Notes under the pieces: model-generated
What the model saw: only the letters and a program-made list of their open reading frames with translations
Told to the model about the DNA's origin: nothing
Database searches by the model: none
Shown: positions 13,009 to 28,000 of the stretch, one piece after another
How positions within the stretch are numbered: position 1 is the stretch's first letter
Layout of the letters: every line of letters starts with the position of its first letter
Source of the DNA: Lepidurus packardi
Taxonomy: Eukaryota > Arthropoda > Branchiopoda > Notostraca > Triopsidae
Assembly: GCA_023053545.1 (NCBI GenBank)
Contig: JAKZAN010000002.1
Coordinates: forward strand, 11,342,790 to 11,406,789
Direction: 5' to 3'
Length of the DNA stretch: 64,000 nt
Made by a program: the position numbers and the translations under genes

Positions 13009-16000
13009 TTAAATTTGTAAAAATTGAACGTTCCCCAATATATCACCAAACATCACAACCGTGGACGAATCTTCGCATTGTAAACAACTAAGTGCGTTAA
13101 TTGGGTTCCCGTGGTAATAAACAGCAATCTAAAATTAAGAATGGTTTACGTTAGAATCTCTAGTAATATAATACTCTGGTAACAACACACCTGCTCGAGA
13201 GAATTTTCCAAATCAGAGGGAAGCTTCCATACACGTATAGTACCATCCAAGGAGGCCGATATAATATCGTTACGCAAAATGCATAAACCAGTAATCTTTC
13301 GGTCGTGCAACTACGATTAACAAATGATGAGTGGTACAAAGATAACGCTACGTACTAAACTTACCATGTAAAGGCGAAGATTATGTGGTACGCCGAAATA
13401 TGCAGAGCCATCAGATAAACCGCAAATGATAAAGTCTCCAACGCGTAAGAGTTCCACAGGCCAAACTGCAATAGTGTCGTTACGCCCTATCACCCCTTTG
13501 TCCATACCATCAGGCGTTTCAATGCACGATACTACACTATCGTTTTTCCTAATCAAAGAAAAGTAAAAAAAGAAAGTATTTTTATACATAAATGTTTGCT
13601 AAATAGTGTTGTTTTGAACATATTACGTAATTTACACATGTTACATGTTTTTTAAACGTTATTTTTAACATAAGCGTACCCTACAAGCGCAGCTTGCCGT
13701 ATCTGTCCATTCGCTTTTACGTAGCACATTTCGTTTTCCGATGATCCCAAGGCTAACTTACTTATATGTTTGCAGCTCCTAAACATGCGATTTTCGAAAG
13801 AAAAATTACTTCACACAAACTAAGAGACGAATCATACCAGTAGTAGAAGGAATAATGTGAAGGACACTCGCATGTTGCTTTCTCTCTAATGGTGAAAATA
13901 CGAAACGTGTTGTCCGTTTCCCATATCCAAACCCGAGATTCATCCCTTTGCTTTATTACCATAACCAAGCCATTCCCATTGCTTTTGCTTACCACGTCCG
14001 TAATATCCCCAAATACATACTTCGAACATTCTTGACCACCGGTGGTAATTAGCCGGCCAGACAATGTAATCCTACGACATAGAAGGTTGAGAGGAACTTC
14101 AGCTTTACCAGCTATGTCTTCGTCAGTGCTGTCGCTGTCACTAGAATCCAAACAATTGAGAAAGCCATTCAAAGGGTCATCTTCCCCGGCAAATAGAAAA
14201 GGAATGCACTGTTTAGTGCTCCAGTTCTTCAGTTTGTCCTTCTCTTCGCCCGTTAATGGTTGATGCTCTGTCTCACTCGGGACAATTAGCAAAGGCTTGG
14301 GTGCAGACTGCCTTGCTGGCTCAACAGAAGAAGATTGGTAGTTGAGAAACACACGGGTCAGCTTTTCTGGTTCTTTTATCAGGACCGATTCGCCTTCTTT
14401 TCCTAAAAAGCCCAACCATTTGCCATCCACCTAGGACAAACGCACGTTAACTTATTTGTAACACAACTCGCAAGGGTGAAATATACGTACCTCACAATAC
14501 ACTTGGCGAGGAGCGGGAGGATCAACCGTCAGATCCCAAAGTAAGACAGTGCCGTTCCCTGAGAAAGAAAACGCACGTTTTCCATCCGCTGACAAGCCAA
14601 GTGAAGTAACACCAGACTCATGTACAACCCTATTATAAATCAATATGATGAATATGGTCGTATGCCACTCTGCTCGACGTCGTACTTGCTCGTGTCGCTA
14701 AGAGAGACGTCGATTTCGTACAAGGACAGAACATTCCTATTATCATAGACAGCAATCCGTTTTCCTTGAAAAGAAGCTAATTTGGCGCACCTTGGGAACA
14801 ATTCAAGCTTTTCCATCTACAACGAAGTAATTCTCATTTTTTTTACTTCAAGAGACTCCGTTGATTCTTACGAATGGCACTTACGTGGTATAGCTGATGG
14901 ACACAAATGGTACTGGATCCAAAGGCCACAACTATCTTAGAATCACAGGACCCATCTTCGCCGTTTGACATTAAACTCACGATTAAACCACCTTGCAAGT
15001 TGCGCATGGAGTGGAGAACCTTCCCACTTTGGCTAAGCAACAAGATTTCGCCACTTCCGTACGCCGCTAATACTTTTCCACCCTGACAGATTTTGCTAAC
15101 AATCAAATTCCATTTCAATAGTAAACATCCGTACTTGGGCAGTGACAGAAGTTATTCGGCTTCTCATATTCTCGGAATATATCAGGTGCTTAAACTCTTC
15201 TTCTACGCATAGTCGGTATATTTGTCCTCCTTGGGTGCCGAAAACGATCGATGTTGGGTCTATCCAAGATCCGCAGACGACGTCGCTCAATTCGAAGCCC
15301 CTTTCGAAAGAAATAGCACACTCCAGACAGGTATCTTCGAGAGAGATTTTGTAGACGCTCATGAAAGAAGACCGGCCGGCTTGACTAATCGCTAAAAGTT
15401 CGTTGGTTTCGGGGTTTAGCTTTAATTCCAACAAAACTGCCTCCAATTCTACCCGTTTTTCGTATATTTTGTCGTTCCCGCTGTAACTGTAAACAAAAAA
15501 ATCGGAAAATCTGTCGACTCCTGGAGCACCTACATGAAACATAAAACAAATTTATGAACGAAATATGTTAAGCGCAAGCCATGCATTGTTAATACCTAGT
15601 ACAACCCAAAGGATTCCTTCGAAATAATTTGCTGTCAGAAATACGCAAGTAATGGGCAAATCGCAAAGGGCAGTGCTTTCGGTTAGCAAATCGTGAATAT
15701 ATATCTGCTTGTCGGTCGCCGCCAGCAGATATTGCTGTTGCAGTTCCAATGCCTTGATTGGTTTACTCGTGCCGAAAGAAATCTGCGCCGCTTCAGCCGT
15801 AGAGAGATTCCGCAACTCAACTACGCCAGAAGACAAAGCGACAGCGACTAAAATCTCAGTTTTATTGACTATTCTCATCGCAATGGCAGTAATGCCTGCA
15901 GAACCCAATCCGGGGTGACTAATCCGAGCGATCTCCTTGTCCACTGGTAAGTTCCAAAGCTGTAACATCAAGTTGAGACGGGATAATAGTATCACAACAA

Positions 16001-19000
16001 ATATGAATTCCAAAATGCCAATCGCTTACTTCAACCAATCCGTTTATGCCTCGAAGCAGAATCTGTTCACCGTCAATTTGCATATCTGTCACTTGAAAAG
16101 CGCGTTCCCATTTCGCCAACTAAAAGACAAAAAATAACATCGACTGCCGCAAAAACAGGTTTATATGTTTACGTTACCAAAGTACGTGTTGCTTTGCACC
16201 ATAGCTTGATACAGCAATCTACATCCACGGTGATGAATGTTAACCCATTAGGCAATACACGAATATCGCGGATGGAAGGAGGCTGACGACGACCCTTGTT
16301 CGTAACATTCGTCATTCCCACGCGTTTCACTTGAGTCAGATCCCACACGACAGCTTCGCCATTCCATTCACCTGTAATTATTTCTAGAATTCCGGGAACT
16401 AGCGCTACGCAGTTTATCGGAGAATCGGTAGTTAGATAATTGACAAGACGTCCATCCAACTCCCACATCTTCAAGAAAAAGAAGAAACGTAAGAACAGAA
16501 AATATGCGGAACTTCGACGATTCGCTGTATTCACCTTCACGCTTCTATCCAAAGACGTGGTGATAACAAAGTTGTGCTGGGTATTTACAACCAAATCCGT
16601 AATGCGTTTCGAGTGCGCAGACATTGCTTTTGATCGAATTCCATTGATCAAGCTCCAGATTGACATGAAACCAGTAACATCGGCGCTTACTAACCGATTA
16701 CTTGGCAGAAAGGCAAGCTCTGCAAAGCTCAATACTTAAATCAATTTTTCGTTAACTAAGTGATACATACTAGCAATGGACGATCCATGTCCAGTTAATT
16801 TCCAGACTCTTTTTCCTTCTTTAAAGACTAAAATATCACCGGAGCTCGTGCCTATAGCTATGCTCCAAGTAGTCAAATCGCAGTCCATTGCCGTGGCCAC
16901 CTAAATACAACCAAATATTAGTTTAATCATTATTTTTTTCTTCGTTGCTTACTTGATCCACAGTCAAATAGTACGAACTGACAAAAGCAGAATTGTACGG
17001 ATTTTTTAGTTTAAAATTGAGACTAGATGTGCTAGTGGACAATGTTAACGCATGAATATAAACTTCAGAGCAATTGTCCTCGCCCAAAGCTTGCTGTATT
17101 GTTGCCATGGGGTATCTACGAAGAAAAAATCAGTATCAGATATACACCGAAACATGTGGCAATTGAATTTACTTTAAAAGAGTTGTTAAGTTTTTTCGAA
17201 TGAAGCGCTGGTAATCCAAGACAGGTTTTGAGCTTAGAAAATTATCCTTGCCAGGAGACATTGGGGCGTCATGAGCTCTTAAATCCTCGTGCAAAGAATC
17301 TCCCATGTTAGCTCGTAACTTGGCTTCCACAAAGCTATCAAAAGATCAAAAGCAAAGAACCAGAAAGTCATAAAGTGAATCTTCCTCTTTTAAGCGTTGA
17401 AAATAACATACCTCAGATTGCAAACGTGCTGCGACAACATATCAAACTCGCCAGCGTGTGACAAGTGGTATGGTAGCCACTGTAACGCACGGGCAATGTG
17501 AACATCCTTGGCCTTCACACACACGTGAGAAAAGTACCCTGGGAAAACGCTTGATTAGTCAACCCGAATCGCTACTCGTATTAAGAAAAAGAGAGGAAGG
17601 ACAGAAATAAACAACGACAACAGAATCCAGTTTATTTACCCGCCAAGATGCGATGATAATCTATTAAGAGGTGAAAGTGCTTTCCGTAACGTTTGGTGAT
17701 TGCTTCTTGAACCAGACCCTTTTCAAGGACCATGTGATTGTCGATAGTGGCAAGTCGTGTGAACGGTTTAATGGAATACACCAGTCGAACAAATGACGTA
17801 GCAGGAACTCGCGTAAGCATTCCATACTGCGATAAAATCTTTTTAAAGTCTTTTGGCTGGGCCAAGGCAACAGTCAACGACCATCGAAGTTCATCTTCAT
17901 ATAAGCCTAGTTACTCAATACAATTAAAATTAATTATGAAAGAACAGCACGCAACTACCTTCTTTCGACGCAAGCAATAATAGTAACGCGTGCAACACCA
18001 TCTGCTGCCCCAGTTCATCTTCAAGCCTTTGCAGAACCTCTTGTAATAGGCTCGACAATGTACCCCGAAACTCCTTCAGTTTGTTCGACACCTGTAACGT
18101 CCTTTTGTGAGCAACATAAAACGGTAAACTATTTTGCTTACCTCTTCAAAGACTTTCAAGGCTCGCAATTCATTGCACAAGACTTGTAGATACCGTGGAT
18201 TGCCAGCGTCAAGTTTATTTAACGCTTCGCGAAGTTGGTTGTTCAAGAGCGATTCATCAAGTTTTTGTCCATGTAATGCCAAACGGTGCTTGATAAGGCA
18301 CTTCCTGTCAACCAGATCTAAATTTTCTACAAAAAAGCACAAAGTAAATGAATAAAGTGACCTAATAAAGTAACTTACTAGTTACACCATTAATCTGTCT
18401 CCATCGAACAATTCGCATACTTTACTTTACTGCAGTTTACACACGTACACATGTAAGGAAAGAAAAACAACTTACCTATTTCAATGCGTGTCACGTCTTT
18501 TCTGCCAAATAACGCCGATATTATAAAAGAATCTTCAGAACAGGTAACGAAAACTCGAACGCCCTATTTTGTGACAAGGTGCGATTGTAGTGATATGACT
18601 GTTCTTAAATCTTCACTTAAATAGATATTACTGTAGGCAGTTTTTGCGGCAGAGCGTTCAGCATTTGACTGGCAACATCTTCCCCGACCGCTTGCAAAGC
18701 ATCCAAGAGAATTACCACACCAGCATTGCTAGCCAATGCTACATCGCTTAACAACTCTTCAAATTTAGAGTAACTTGGCTTGTTTTCAAGAAAACTCATC
18801 AGCGCGTTCGTCACATGCTCTAGAGGAGAGCACGACGAACCTCCAGCGACGTCCGCAAACCAAGGGACCGTCAGAAGTTTACCACCGCTAAACTTTGACT
18901 GTAAGCGTGCCTGTTCCAAAGAAGAATTCCATTATATGGTGAACTACAAAAGAAACGTTCGCCATCTCCCACTTACCAGAAATCTCGTTTTGCCCGATCC

Positions 19001-22000
19001 CGATTTACCGGTTACTAAAATTACACCATCACGCTCAGTCTCTTCGCAATCGATGTCAAGTGCCTTCAAGTCAATACATTCATGCGCTAAAGCTTCCGCA
19101 AACATAACATGTTCCATAGACCCCGCTTCTCCTTCTCCCTCCTAAATATACCCGGTCAGGTAAAACAGTTAATAGGCTATGCGCATTACCTCTTCGCAGT
19201 ATTGCTGCACGGCTTGCCAGAGATTATCTAGTACTCGTTTGCCGAACTCCTCCAGACCCAGTGCCATGGGCTTGCCTTGAATCAAGCCACCATAACTCGC
19301 AGGGTACTCATCAAATACTTCAAATCCCGCTTGCTTCACTTGAAGTTTCAAATTTATTAGCTTTTGACGGTGGTTCGGGTACGGTGTAATAAAATCAGCT
19401 TTTACGTCTTCCGTCAGTTCGCTATTGTTTTAAAGAAAAAAGAAAAAGGAAAAACCTTACAATTTAGGGGATCACAAAAATAGAAGGAGAGATTTTACGC
19501 ATAAAATCCAGGGTCACGGAAATAAAAAAAGGCGCGGTCCTTCATCTGCTCTGCGTGTGCTAGCGCTCCTGCGTAGAATTCCAACTCCGTGACGGATGCT
19601 CCAGCAGGGAACTCTTTGAGCCAGTCAAATGAACTCGCTTCATCCACTTGATAGGATTCAGGCACCCACCCATAGCGTTCTCCCAAAATCCCAATAAAGA
19701 TCTGGCACTTGGAAACTTCGTTCAAACAAAGTTCCAAAAGCCTATAATAACGCACGGAATGTGATGTGACGGTTTATTAGCGAGTCATTTATATATATTG
19801 GGTTTACTTATCCGAGCGTGACTCTTCCTCTGTAAGTCCCCAGCGCAAATCAACGTCCATGACTGATAGTCGATGAAGGTATGCACGAGCTTGAACTTCC
19901 GGGAATACGAATCGCGCTAAGAGATCACGCTCGCCATGGAGGTCTTTGAAAGTAGAGGAAACGAATACGCGCAATACTCGCCATCTACGTGTGAACGGTC
20001 ACTTCTTTATTCTTTAACAAGTACACCACAGCTGTAAAAATCCGCGCGTCCTAATGTTACCTGGGAGTGGAGGGAATGTTCGCATAGTGTTGTTGCTGCA
20101 TGGTATGATTTGCCAGCTTGGGGGGCAAGGTCTTTAATCCTAGTCTTTTGTCAATCGTGTCCACATGCGTAATCTGATGTTGGTTACCTTTCTCTGCTAT
20201 TAGTCTAAAAGAACCACAAATGGTTCAGGATTAACCTTGTCCTATTGGAAACAAAAGTCTAGCTAGTTACTTTAAAACCTGCTCTGACGGGCCAAGCACA
20301 TACAGATCCAAACTGTTGCTGTTATGACGAGTCTTGTCAAAGTAGATTCTGGTTTGATCCAACGTGATATGAACCAGTAACAGCGTTGGCTTAACAGACG
20401 AGCGATATTCGTAAACAGCATTCTTGATCGAATCTGTTAGAGGATCGTGTTTGGGAAACGCAGTTATATATACCAGGTGATCCGCCTACAGAGGGAGACA
20501 ATATATGCGATTACGGAGAGAAAAATATCAGATTATTGGAAAGAAAATAACAAGGCGGGTGGTACTATCACGCAAGTCCCTAATAAACAGCACAGGAAGC
20601 TGAAGAGAAACCTTTTAGATTGCAAATCCTATTTGGCTCCTGACATCCCAACGTGCCTTCAAATCACGAGATACGTTTAATTTTCTCATCCTCAGACGTG
20701 ACTACCAGCATGCTATTGCTGTGAGTATAAACTAACCCTTTATAAGCTTATTAATATCGGTTTTTCACCATCTTTCCCATACTTTGAGAATTTCAAGTAG
20801 CACTCTTGGTAGCAATAAGACAGGGTGCAGTGTTTGGCGCACGTAAAGCTCGCTTGGTATCAATCCAATTAACCTCTCTATGCTTTGGGGCTCTTTTCTA
20901 TGGCTTGACAACTCTCAAGCGAGGTTTCGGGCTCTTATAAAGGTAATTAAGCTCCCCGGGGAAAGTTTAGTTGGTCTATTTTTTTTCTTCTTCACGGTGT
21001 CTCATTCCCGTTTACAAAATTCGGCGCTTTGATTGCTCAAGGCGGCTACTATAACCGAAAGAAATGCTGTTTATAAAAGCGAGTTATGCAGTGATGGTCC
21101 TAGTGCTGTTCTTAATGACTTGGTCTTATTTGGTGGGCGCGACTCAAACTGAAGATGCTCGATACCCGCCTTGCTCGTTTAATTCCTTGTGTCGATGTTC
21201 TAACGCAGGGCCTGAATTGGGATTGATCTTCTGTGAAGATGTGCCCTTAGCAAATGTACCTCAAGCTATCAATAACACTAAAGTGTTTGGGCTCCATTTA
21301 CGACGTAATGGGCTCCGCCGCTTGGATGAACATCACTTTCATGGGACAGGTACCTCATTGTCATTTTTGTGTGTGTGTGCTTTCTTTAGAATGGTACTGA
21401 CAAGATGATGACAGGCTTTTATAATGAAAAACTAACGGGGAATGTCGTTTTAGGCATGTGGCGGGTGGATATTAGGCATAATCTTTTGACAGACATCAAC
21501 GAATATGCCTTTGCTGGCTTGGAGCGTTCCTTATGGGAACTAGATTTACAGCACAACAAACTTCAACGCATTCCTCAACGCGCCGTGCAAAATTTGCAGA
21601 AACTTAAAGTCCTTGACCTTACCGGTAAACGCTATTTAAAATATTTTAATAAATCTCTCTAGTTATGGACTATGTATTGCACAATTCTTAGTTCTTTATA
21701 TAACTTTCCAACATGCTTCTTAACATAATCGTGCATCATATTCGAAGCACAGTAACGAACTTGATTCATTATATACATGGACTTTGCAAATTGACCAATC
21801 ACACTGCTCGTCCGTTTGTTAGACAAATCCTGTCATTTGAAGCCTACTTCTACACTTAGGTAGGGTTCTTAACACGACATCCCTTTTAAATTCCCATGTC
21901 AATTAAAGGAGTAGGTTATTCAATTAAATAACCTACTCATTTAATTGATGGGAGTTTAGAAGGAATTTTCCTAGCTAAGCGTAGTAGTAGGCTTCAAATG

Positions 22001-25000
22001 ACAGGATTGGTCTAAACAACGGAGAAGCAATTTGATTGGTCGATTTCCAAAGTCCATGCAGCGATCAGTAAGTTCGTTACTTTACGTTAGGTAGTTACAA
22101 AGGATGAGGGAAATATGTAAATAATTATAATAGAAAATAATATATGTATTTTTAGCACAGAAATTATGAGTACGGTCTTATTTATAAAATCTGTTTGTTC
22201 GCTTTTGTTGCAGGGAATGAAATCGTGGAAGTGCAAGCTGATAATTTTCGGGGTTTGGATTTACTGCAAACTCTCTCATTGGCAGAGAATGGTATTCAAA
22301 CTATACAAGACGGGATATTTAAGGATTTGCAACGCTTGGAAAAACTTGACTTACGAGGAAACAATATCAAGTTCTTATCTTCTGCAGTATTTAATTTGGG
22401 TCCCTCACGCCTCTCTGTCTTGAACTTGGCCGATAATTTGCTGACCCAGATTCCATTTTCTGCCTTGGAACCCCTCAAACAGCTCCACACCGTAAATTTA
22501 GCGCGGAACAATATTCCCGCCACGTTCGACGTCTTCTTCACCAACCAAATCGCCATGGACACACTCATTCTTGACCTGAATGCGATTACCCAACTACCCC
22601 CGTTCGCTTTCCAAAACTTTGGAACCCTGAACCGCACGTCTTTGGTGGGCAATCCTATTACGTCTGTGGCGGACGACGCGTTCAAAGAAGCCAAAATTCG
22701 AGAATTGTACTTAAATGACTGCTACTTAACCGACATTGCTCCCAAGGCTTTCCGCGGTCTGGAAACTTCGCTTCAGAAACTAGACCTCGGCTATAACAAC
22801 CTGACCATCTTACCCGATAACCTCTTTGACAACTTTGACTACTTGAAGTTCCTTTCGCTTCACAATAACCCGTTAGCTTTCCAACCCGAGCAAGTCTTTC
22901 GTGGATTCCGCTACACGCTCCAAACTTTGAACCTCGAAGGGGAGAACATGGGCAATATTCCTATGCAAGAGTTGAACAACATGCGCAATTTGCGTTACTT
23001 GGGCTTCAGTTCGCTGCGTAAGGATGGGAAGGGCGAGAACGTCTTAAACAAGGAAGACTTTGAAAATTTTGGGCCAGCATTAGAAACATTGTCTTTGGCC
23101 CGTAACGAGTTGCAAGGCGTAGAAAACCATGCGTTTCAGCACACTCCGGGCTTGAAAACGCTCGTTTTGACAGATAATAAGATTAATCGCATAAGTACGG
23201 ACGCTTTTAAAGAAGTAGGAACGTCTTTGCACCATCTGAAACTAGTTAATGCCTTGTCCTTAACGACACTTCCTTCAGCTCCCTTTCAATCTTTAACTCA
23301 CCTCCACGAACTCGACTTGAGCAACAATAAAATCCGGGAAATCCCAGCCGACGTTTTCCTTCCCATGAAAGATCTCCGGGAGCTAAACTTGCAGGACAAT
23401 AAACTAGAGCGTCTTCCGCCCCAAATCTTGGAAGGAGACCGTCACCCAGCCTTGGAGGAGATCCGTCTCTCTTTCAACCACTTGAAAGCTTTGGACACCC
23501 AGACATTCGCCGATTTTCCTGCCTTGAAACGTCTCTTTCTTGACGACAACCAAATTGGCCGCATTGAGAAGGGCGCCTTTCAGAATCTACATCAATTGGA
23601 AGTTTTAAACCTGGAAGGGAATACGTTACAATGGATCCAGCACGAAGCTTTCCAAAATTTGCCCAAACTCGAGGTTCTCAATCTGGCTTACAATGAACTC
23701 AAAGGCTTGGACATGGACGCTTTTGACCAAGTCGGGACTTTGTCGACCTTGGAATTGGACGTAAGCCACAACAAGATTCAGCAACTGCTGATTAATGGCA
23801 CTACCTGGAGCACTTACTCGAGTATCAAAACCGTGGATTTTAGTCACAACAATATCTCCCTTGTGGGTCGCAATTACTTTGACTCTATACGCAGCTCATT
23901 AACCCACGTTTACTTTGCGCATAATCGGCTCTACAACCTCACTCGCGACGCTTTTGGCGAAATGCAACAGCTGCAGTTGCTCGACCTGAGCCATAACCAG
24001 CTCAGCTTCTTGGCTCATGATGCGTTTAAGAACGCAAAGAAGCTGCAAATACTGAATCTGAATCACAACGATTTGAGCGACCTGGCGCCTGAGCTTTTTC
24101 TGGAACACCCTAACCTCCGAGTTCTTAAAATCTCTCACAATCAGCTCCGCTCTTTATCAGAGGGTCTATTCAAAGACACCATGTTGGAAATTTTCTTGGC
24201 GGCTCATAATGACCTCAATCGCTTTCCAGAAACCACACTCTGCCGCATCGACGCCACGTTGCGGCATTTGGATCTCTCCTACAATGAAATCCGGACTATT
24301 AGTACGAGCCAAATCGACCGACTCGTTAACCTAGTCTATCTCGACTTATCGGGCAATGGTATCACGACGTTGGCTGACAGCACGTTTGCTACATTGCATC
24401 GGCTTGCGACCCTCGACCTGGGCCTCAACAACATTGAACAACTCAATTCGAGCGTATTCGAAGGCTTGCAGGATACCTTAGTCCACCTGAGCCTGGCTAA
24501 CAATTCCTTGGACGATCTTCCTCACTTCGACTTGCCCAACTTGCTTCATTTGGACATCTCGAATAACGAGTAAAAAAATAACCTCCCACCATCAATTGTG
24601 TTTCGCTGATGATATCTAATCTTTCTGTTGTATTTCTGAAGGCTAACATCGTTACCTGTCACTACATTGTCGAATCTAACGAGCTTACGAGAGCTGGATG
24701 TGAGTTTTTGCCAGCTGCAAACAGTAGCAAGCACGGTATGGATGTTAATCCCACGTCTGAGGATGTTAAACTTGGCGGGAAACCCAATCAAAACCATTGC
24801 CAACGACAGCTTTGTGGGGCTCGAGAAACTAGCTGAACTGGATTTGCAAGATCTGCCTTTGACAAGCTTCCAAGTATGCATTCTCACGCATCTTTACAAG
24901 TGGTTCGCAACTCGCGTGTTACTTCGTACACATTATAAGCCGGTTAAACTTTTTATGAGTACAACCTGAAAACTGAATACTTTCACTGCATAACTTGTGT

Positions 25001-28000
25001 ACACCAAGGAAAACCGAGTTACGAACCCTTTATCTCTTCGGTAGCCAAGTTTGACCAAGTATTAACTGTCCTATAAACCAGACAGGAGCGTTGGTTAATT
25101 TGAATGGGTTATCTTCACTGAAGATCAGTAACCCTCCTGAAGTGAAAAATTTCAACCTCGCAAACGTGATTCAAGGCAATGATGCTCTCCGCAAACTTGT
25201 ATTCAATGTAAGTATACGAATTTACCAAAAACCTTCCCCAAAACGCAAACATGAACCTTGCACTACGATACGTTCCCTTTAGTTATTTAATTAAATTTTG
25301 ATAATAATAATTTATAATTTATTCTAATAATAAGAAGAATAACAATAATTTATTTTACTAATAATAATGTATAATTTATTTTAATAATAAATTTTATTCA
25401 TTCCCGACGTAGGCTCGCGCCTGTTGTTGGTTTCCTTAATTGTTCATTGTTCAATAATAATAATTATCTAATTAGAATTGTATTAAAGTAATTATATTAA
25501 GTATGACTTAGATGGAAACTGCTACCTTGGAGCATGAATTGCGTGGTAACCTTCCCAGCAAGCTAAGTAACATCACGTTGACTGGATCCAACTTAAAATC
25601 AATAGCAAACACGGCTTTCCAAGTACGAGAAATAGCATGCAATAAAATAAGGAAAAGAGCGCGAGGCACCGCATGTGCTATGGTTTTATTATTTTTATTA
25701 CAGAGTGTAACCAGTCGTTTGCTGCGATTGTCCATTCACAATAGCAGCATCTCGGATATATCCAAAACGATTTTTCATAACATGGGTCAGGTGCGATGGT
25801 TGGAGCTGGATTTGCGATTCAACAAACTAGCCAGCGTAGGCGAACCTTCGACAACCTTGTATCCTGGATCGTTATTTTCGGTGTTTCTTACCGAGTTACG
25901 CTTTTCAGAAAATGCATGGAACTGCGACTGTGGAATTGGGTAAAATCTAACAATTCCTCTTCTTTTTGTACAACTAGAAAGGGGGGGGGGGGGAGTTCCA
26001 AGAACACGACTTTGCTAATGAGCTTCGTCATTGGTACAGGTGGGTTGAATTTTGGATGAAAAAGTGGCGCCAACACATTTGTCACGAGGACAAGAGCAAA
26101 GCAGAATACGAGGATTGTCGCTCAACCATTGCGGATCTGCGCGAAGCGGAATGCAGAAATCGTGGCAACTCGTCCTTAGTAGAAACCCTGAAACTCGACT
26201 TGGAGTGCGGCTGGTCCTCTAGTACCCGTATTTCTTTCCCTGTCTTCGCCCATTTTCTTTCTCTCTCCCTGACTTTCTTTGCCACTCGTCAATTATTAAC
26301 ACTAAATTAGATTGTGTAATCTATTGTACCTAATTACTTGCTTTTTGTGTTCTATCCCCCCCCCCCCCCTGTCTTCATCGTAAACTGCCTTCAAGATAAA
26401 CAACAGCTGCCGTGATTTTAGAAATTGTGGGCTGTGTATTTACCACTCGAGAAAGTTTCACTTCTTTGAAAACTTATATGACTTGAACAAAACTGGGCCA
26501 TAAAAAAATGTAATGTCAGCGTTGGCAAAAGTTACTGAACAATAAACCTTCATTAAACTCTGATTCAAGCAACTCCGTACTGGGTTGATTACGGCTATAA
26601 CATTCGTGATCTTGGTACCCTTGTAACCTAATTGGCTTCATTTTCCCCTTCTTTTCATTTCTAGACCAATATATCAACTTGGGAGATGCTCAAAGGTTTC
26701 AAATGGAGAAAAATAAAATAAAAATAGATCACTGATAGACCATAGCAACTTAATCTTCACCTCATCGAGAGTATCCAAAGATTTTTAAATGGGTATCCTT
26801 ATAATTGACGATAGACGAGATGTTTGCTACGGTATGGGAGCCAAACCCCAGGAAAGCACATGCCTTATCAACTCTCTCTTTTCACGACTTTACGCAGTTT
26901 GTGATACGAATAGTCTCCCAGATTTCTACACTCGCAAAACAGGAAGTTCGATATTAAGGCGGTAAACGGATTTTCTCGGCTAAGTGATTCGACATAGTTA
27001 TAGCCAAAACCCGGAATCAGTCCAAAGAACGGCACAATTTGTAACCTGCCGAAGTGTAAAAAAGAAACCTCAAAACTTCTCAACCTGTTGTATACACATA
27101 ACATAGCTGTGAAAACGAAACTAGAGCGGCGGATTTTTGTAACTATTAAAACTTTCTGTTTCCTGCTTCACACAATAAAGGTCTCCTCCGCATAATTGTC
27201 AGGACAGTTCCTTAGTTTTTCTGTTAAACCAGGTCCCTTTGTTGTCTCATAGGAAAAGACGATTTCCACCCATTCAAAGTATCATATACCTCCTTAACTC
27301 TATTGCGGGAAAATTCCTTAACTATATTACGGGAAAATTCATTAACTATATTACGGGAAACTGAAATACCTGATTTGTTTTAAAGCATGAAAACTGCAAA
27401 ATGTTTCTAAACCGAAAGTACTCGCGTCTAATAGTAGATTTACTTTTTTACGAATTTAAAACTTAAAACAATAATAAATAGGCGCATACAAATAATACGA
27501 AATTAAGAATGTTTTGCATCAAAGGATGCTGCTGAGGGGTTTGTTTCGAGGTATTTTGAAGGCCAGTGTAGTGCGCCGCAACGCCATTAAATTAAACATA
27601 CATGTAAGGCTGAAGGCACATAAGCATAACCGGTATTTCGTGTGGCCGTTTTCCCTTCCAGCTGCGCTAACGTCCGCCCCTTCTCCAAGCAGGTAACAAT
27701 GCCTTCCTTCTTCGATGTAAAGTTGTAAAAACCTTGCACACCAGCACAAGCGACCGAAACCAAGTCGATGGCAGTTTGAGCCGACGAGGAGCACCTTTGC
27801 AGTCACGGCAACGGCAAGGTGCCCGATGGGCTTTAACAGTTTTGGCACTGAACTTGATGGCTTTTTGGTTTTAACATCTTTAACAGCCAAATATTACTTC
27901 ACTAGTGCCGGTCAAGTATGTGTGGATCTAACTTGTGTCAACTAGTTCGCGTAAATTAGCTAAATCGCCAAGCGATCATAAACTTCAGTGTAAGTGTCTG

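Noticed and set aside
22296..22694. Antisense open frame across the main chaoptin exon
   Set aside because: It is a shadow of the strongly coding plus strand; similar antisense frames occur across both LRR genes, with no splice signals or known similarity.
27519..27890. 123-codon minus-strand frame between the LRR genes
   Set aside because: A [12 protein letters not shown] stretch recalls ankyrin repeats, but the repeat pattern does not continue and the neighbouring frames are equally open.
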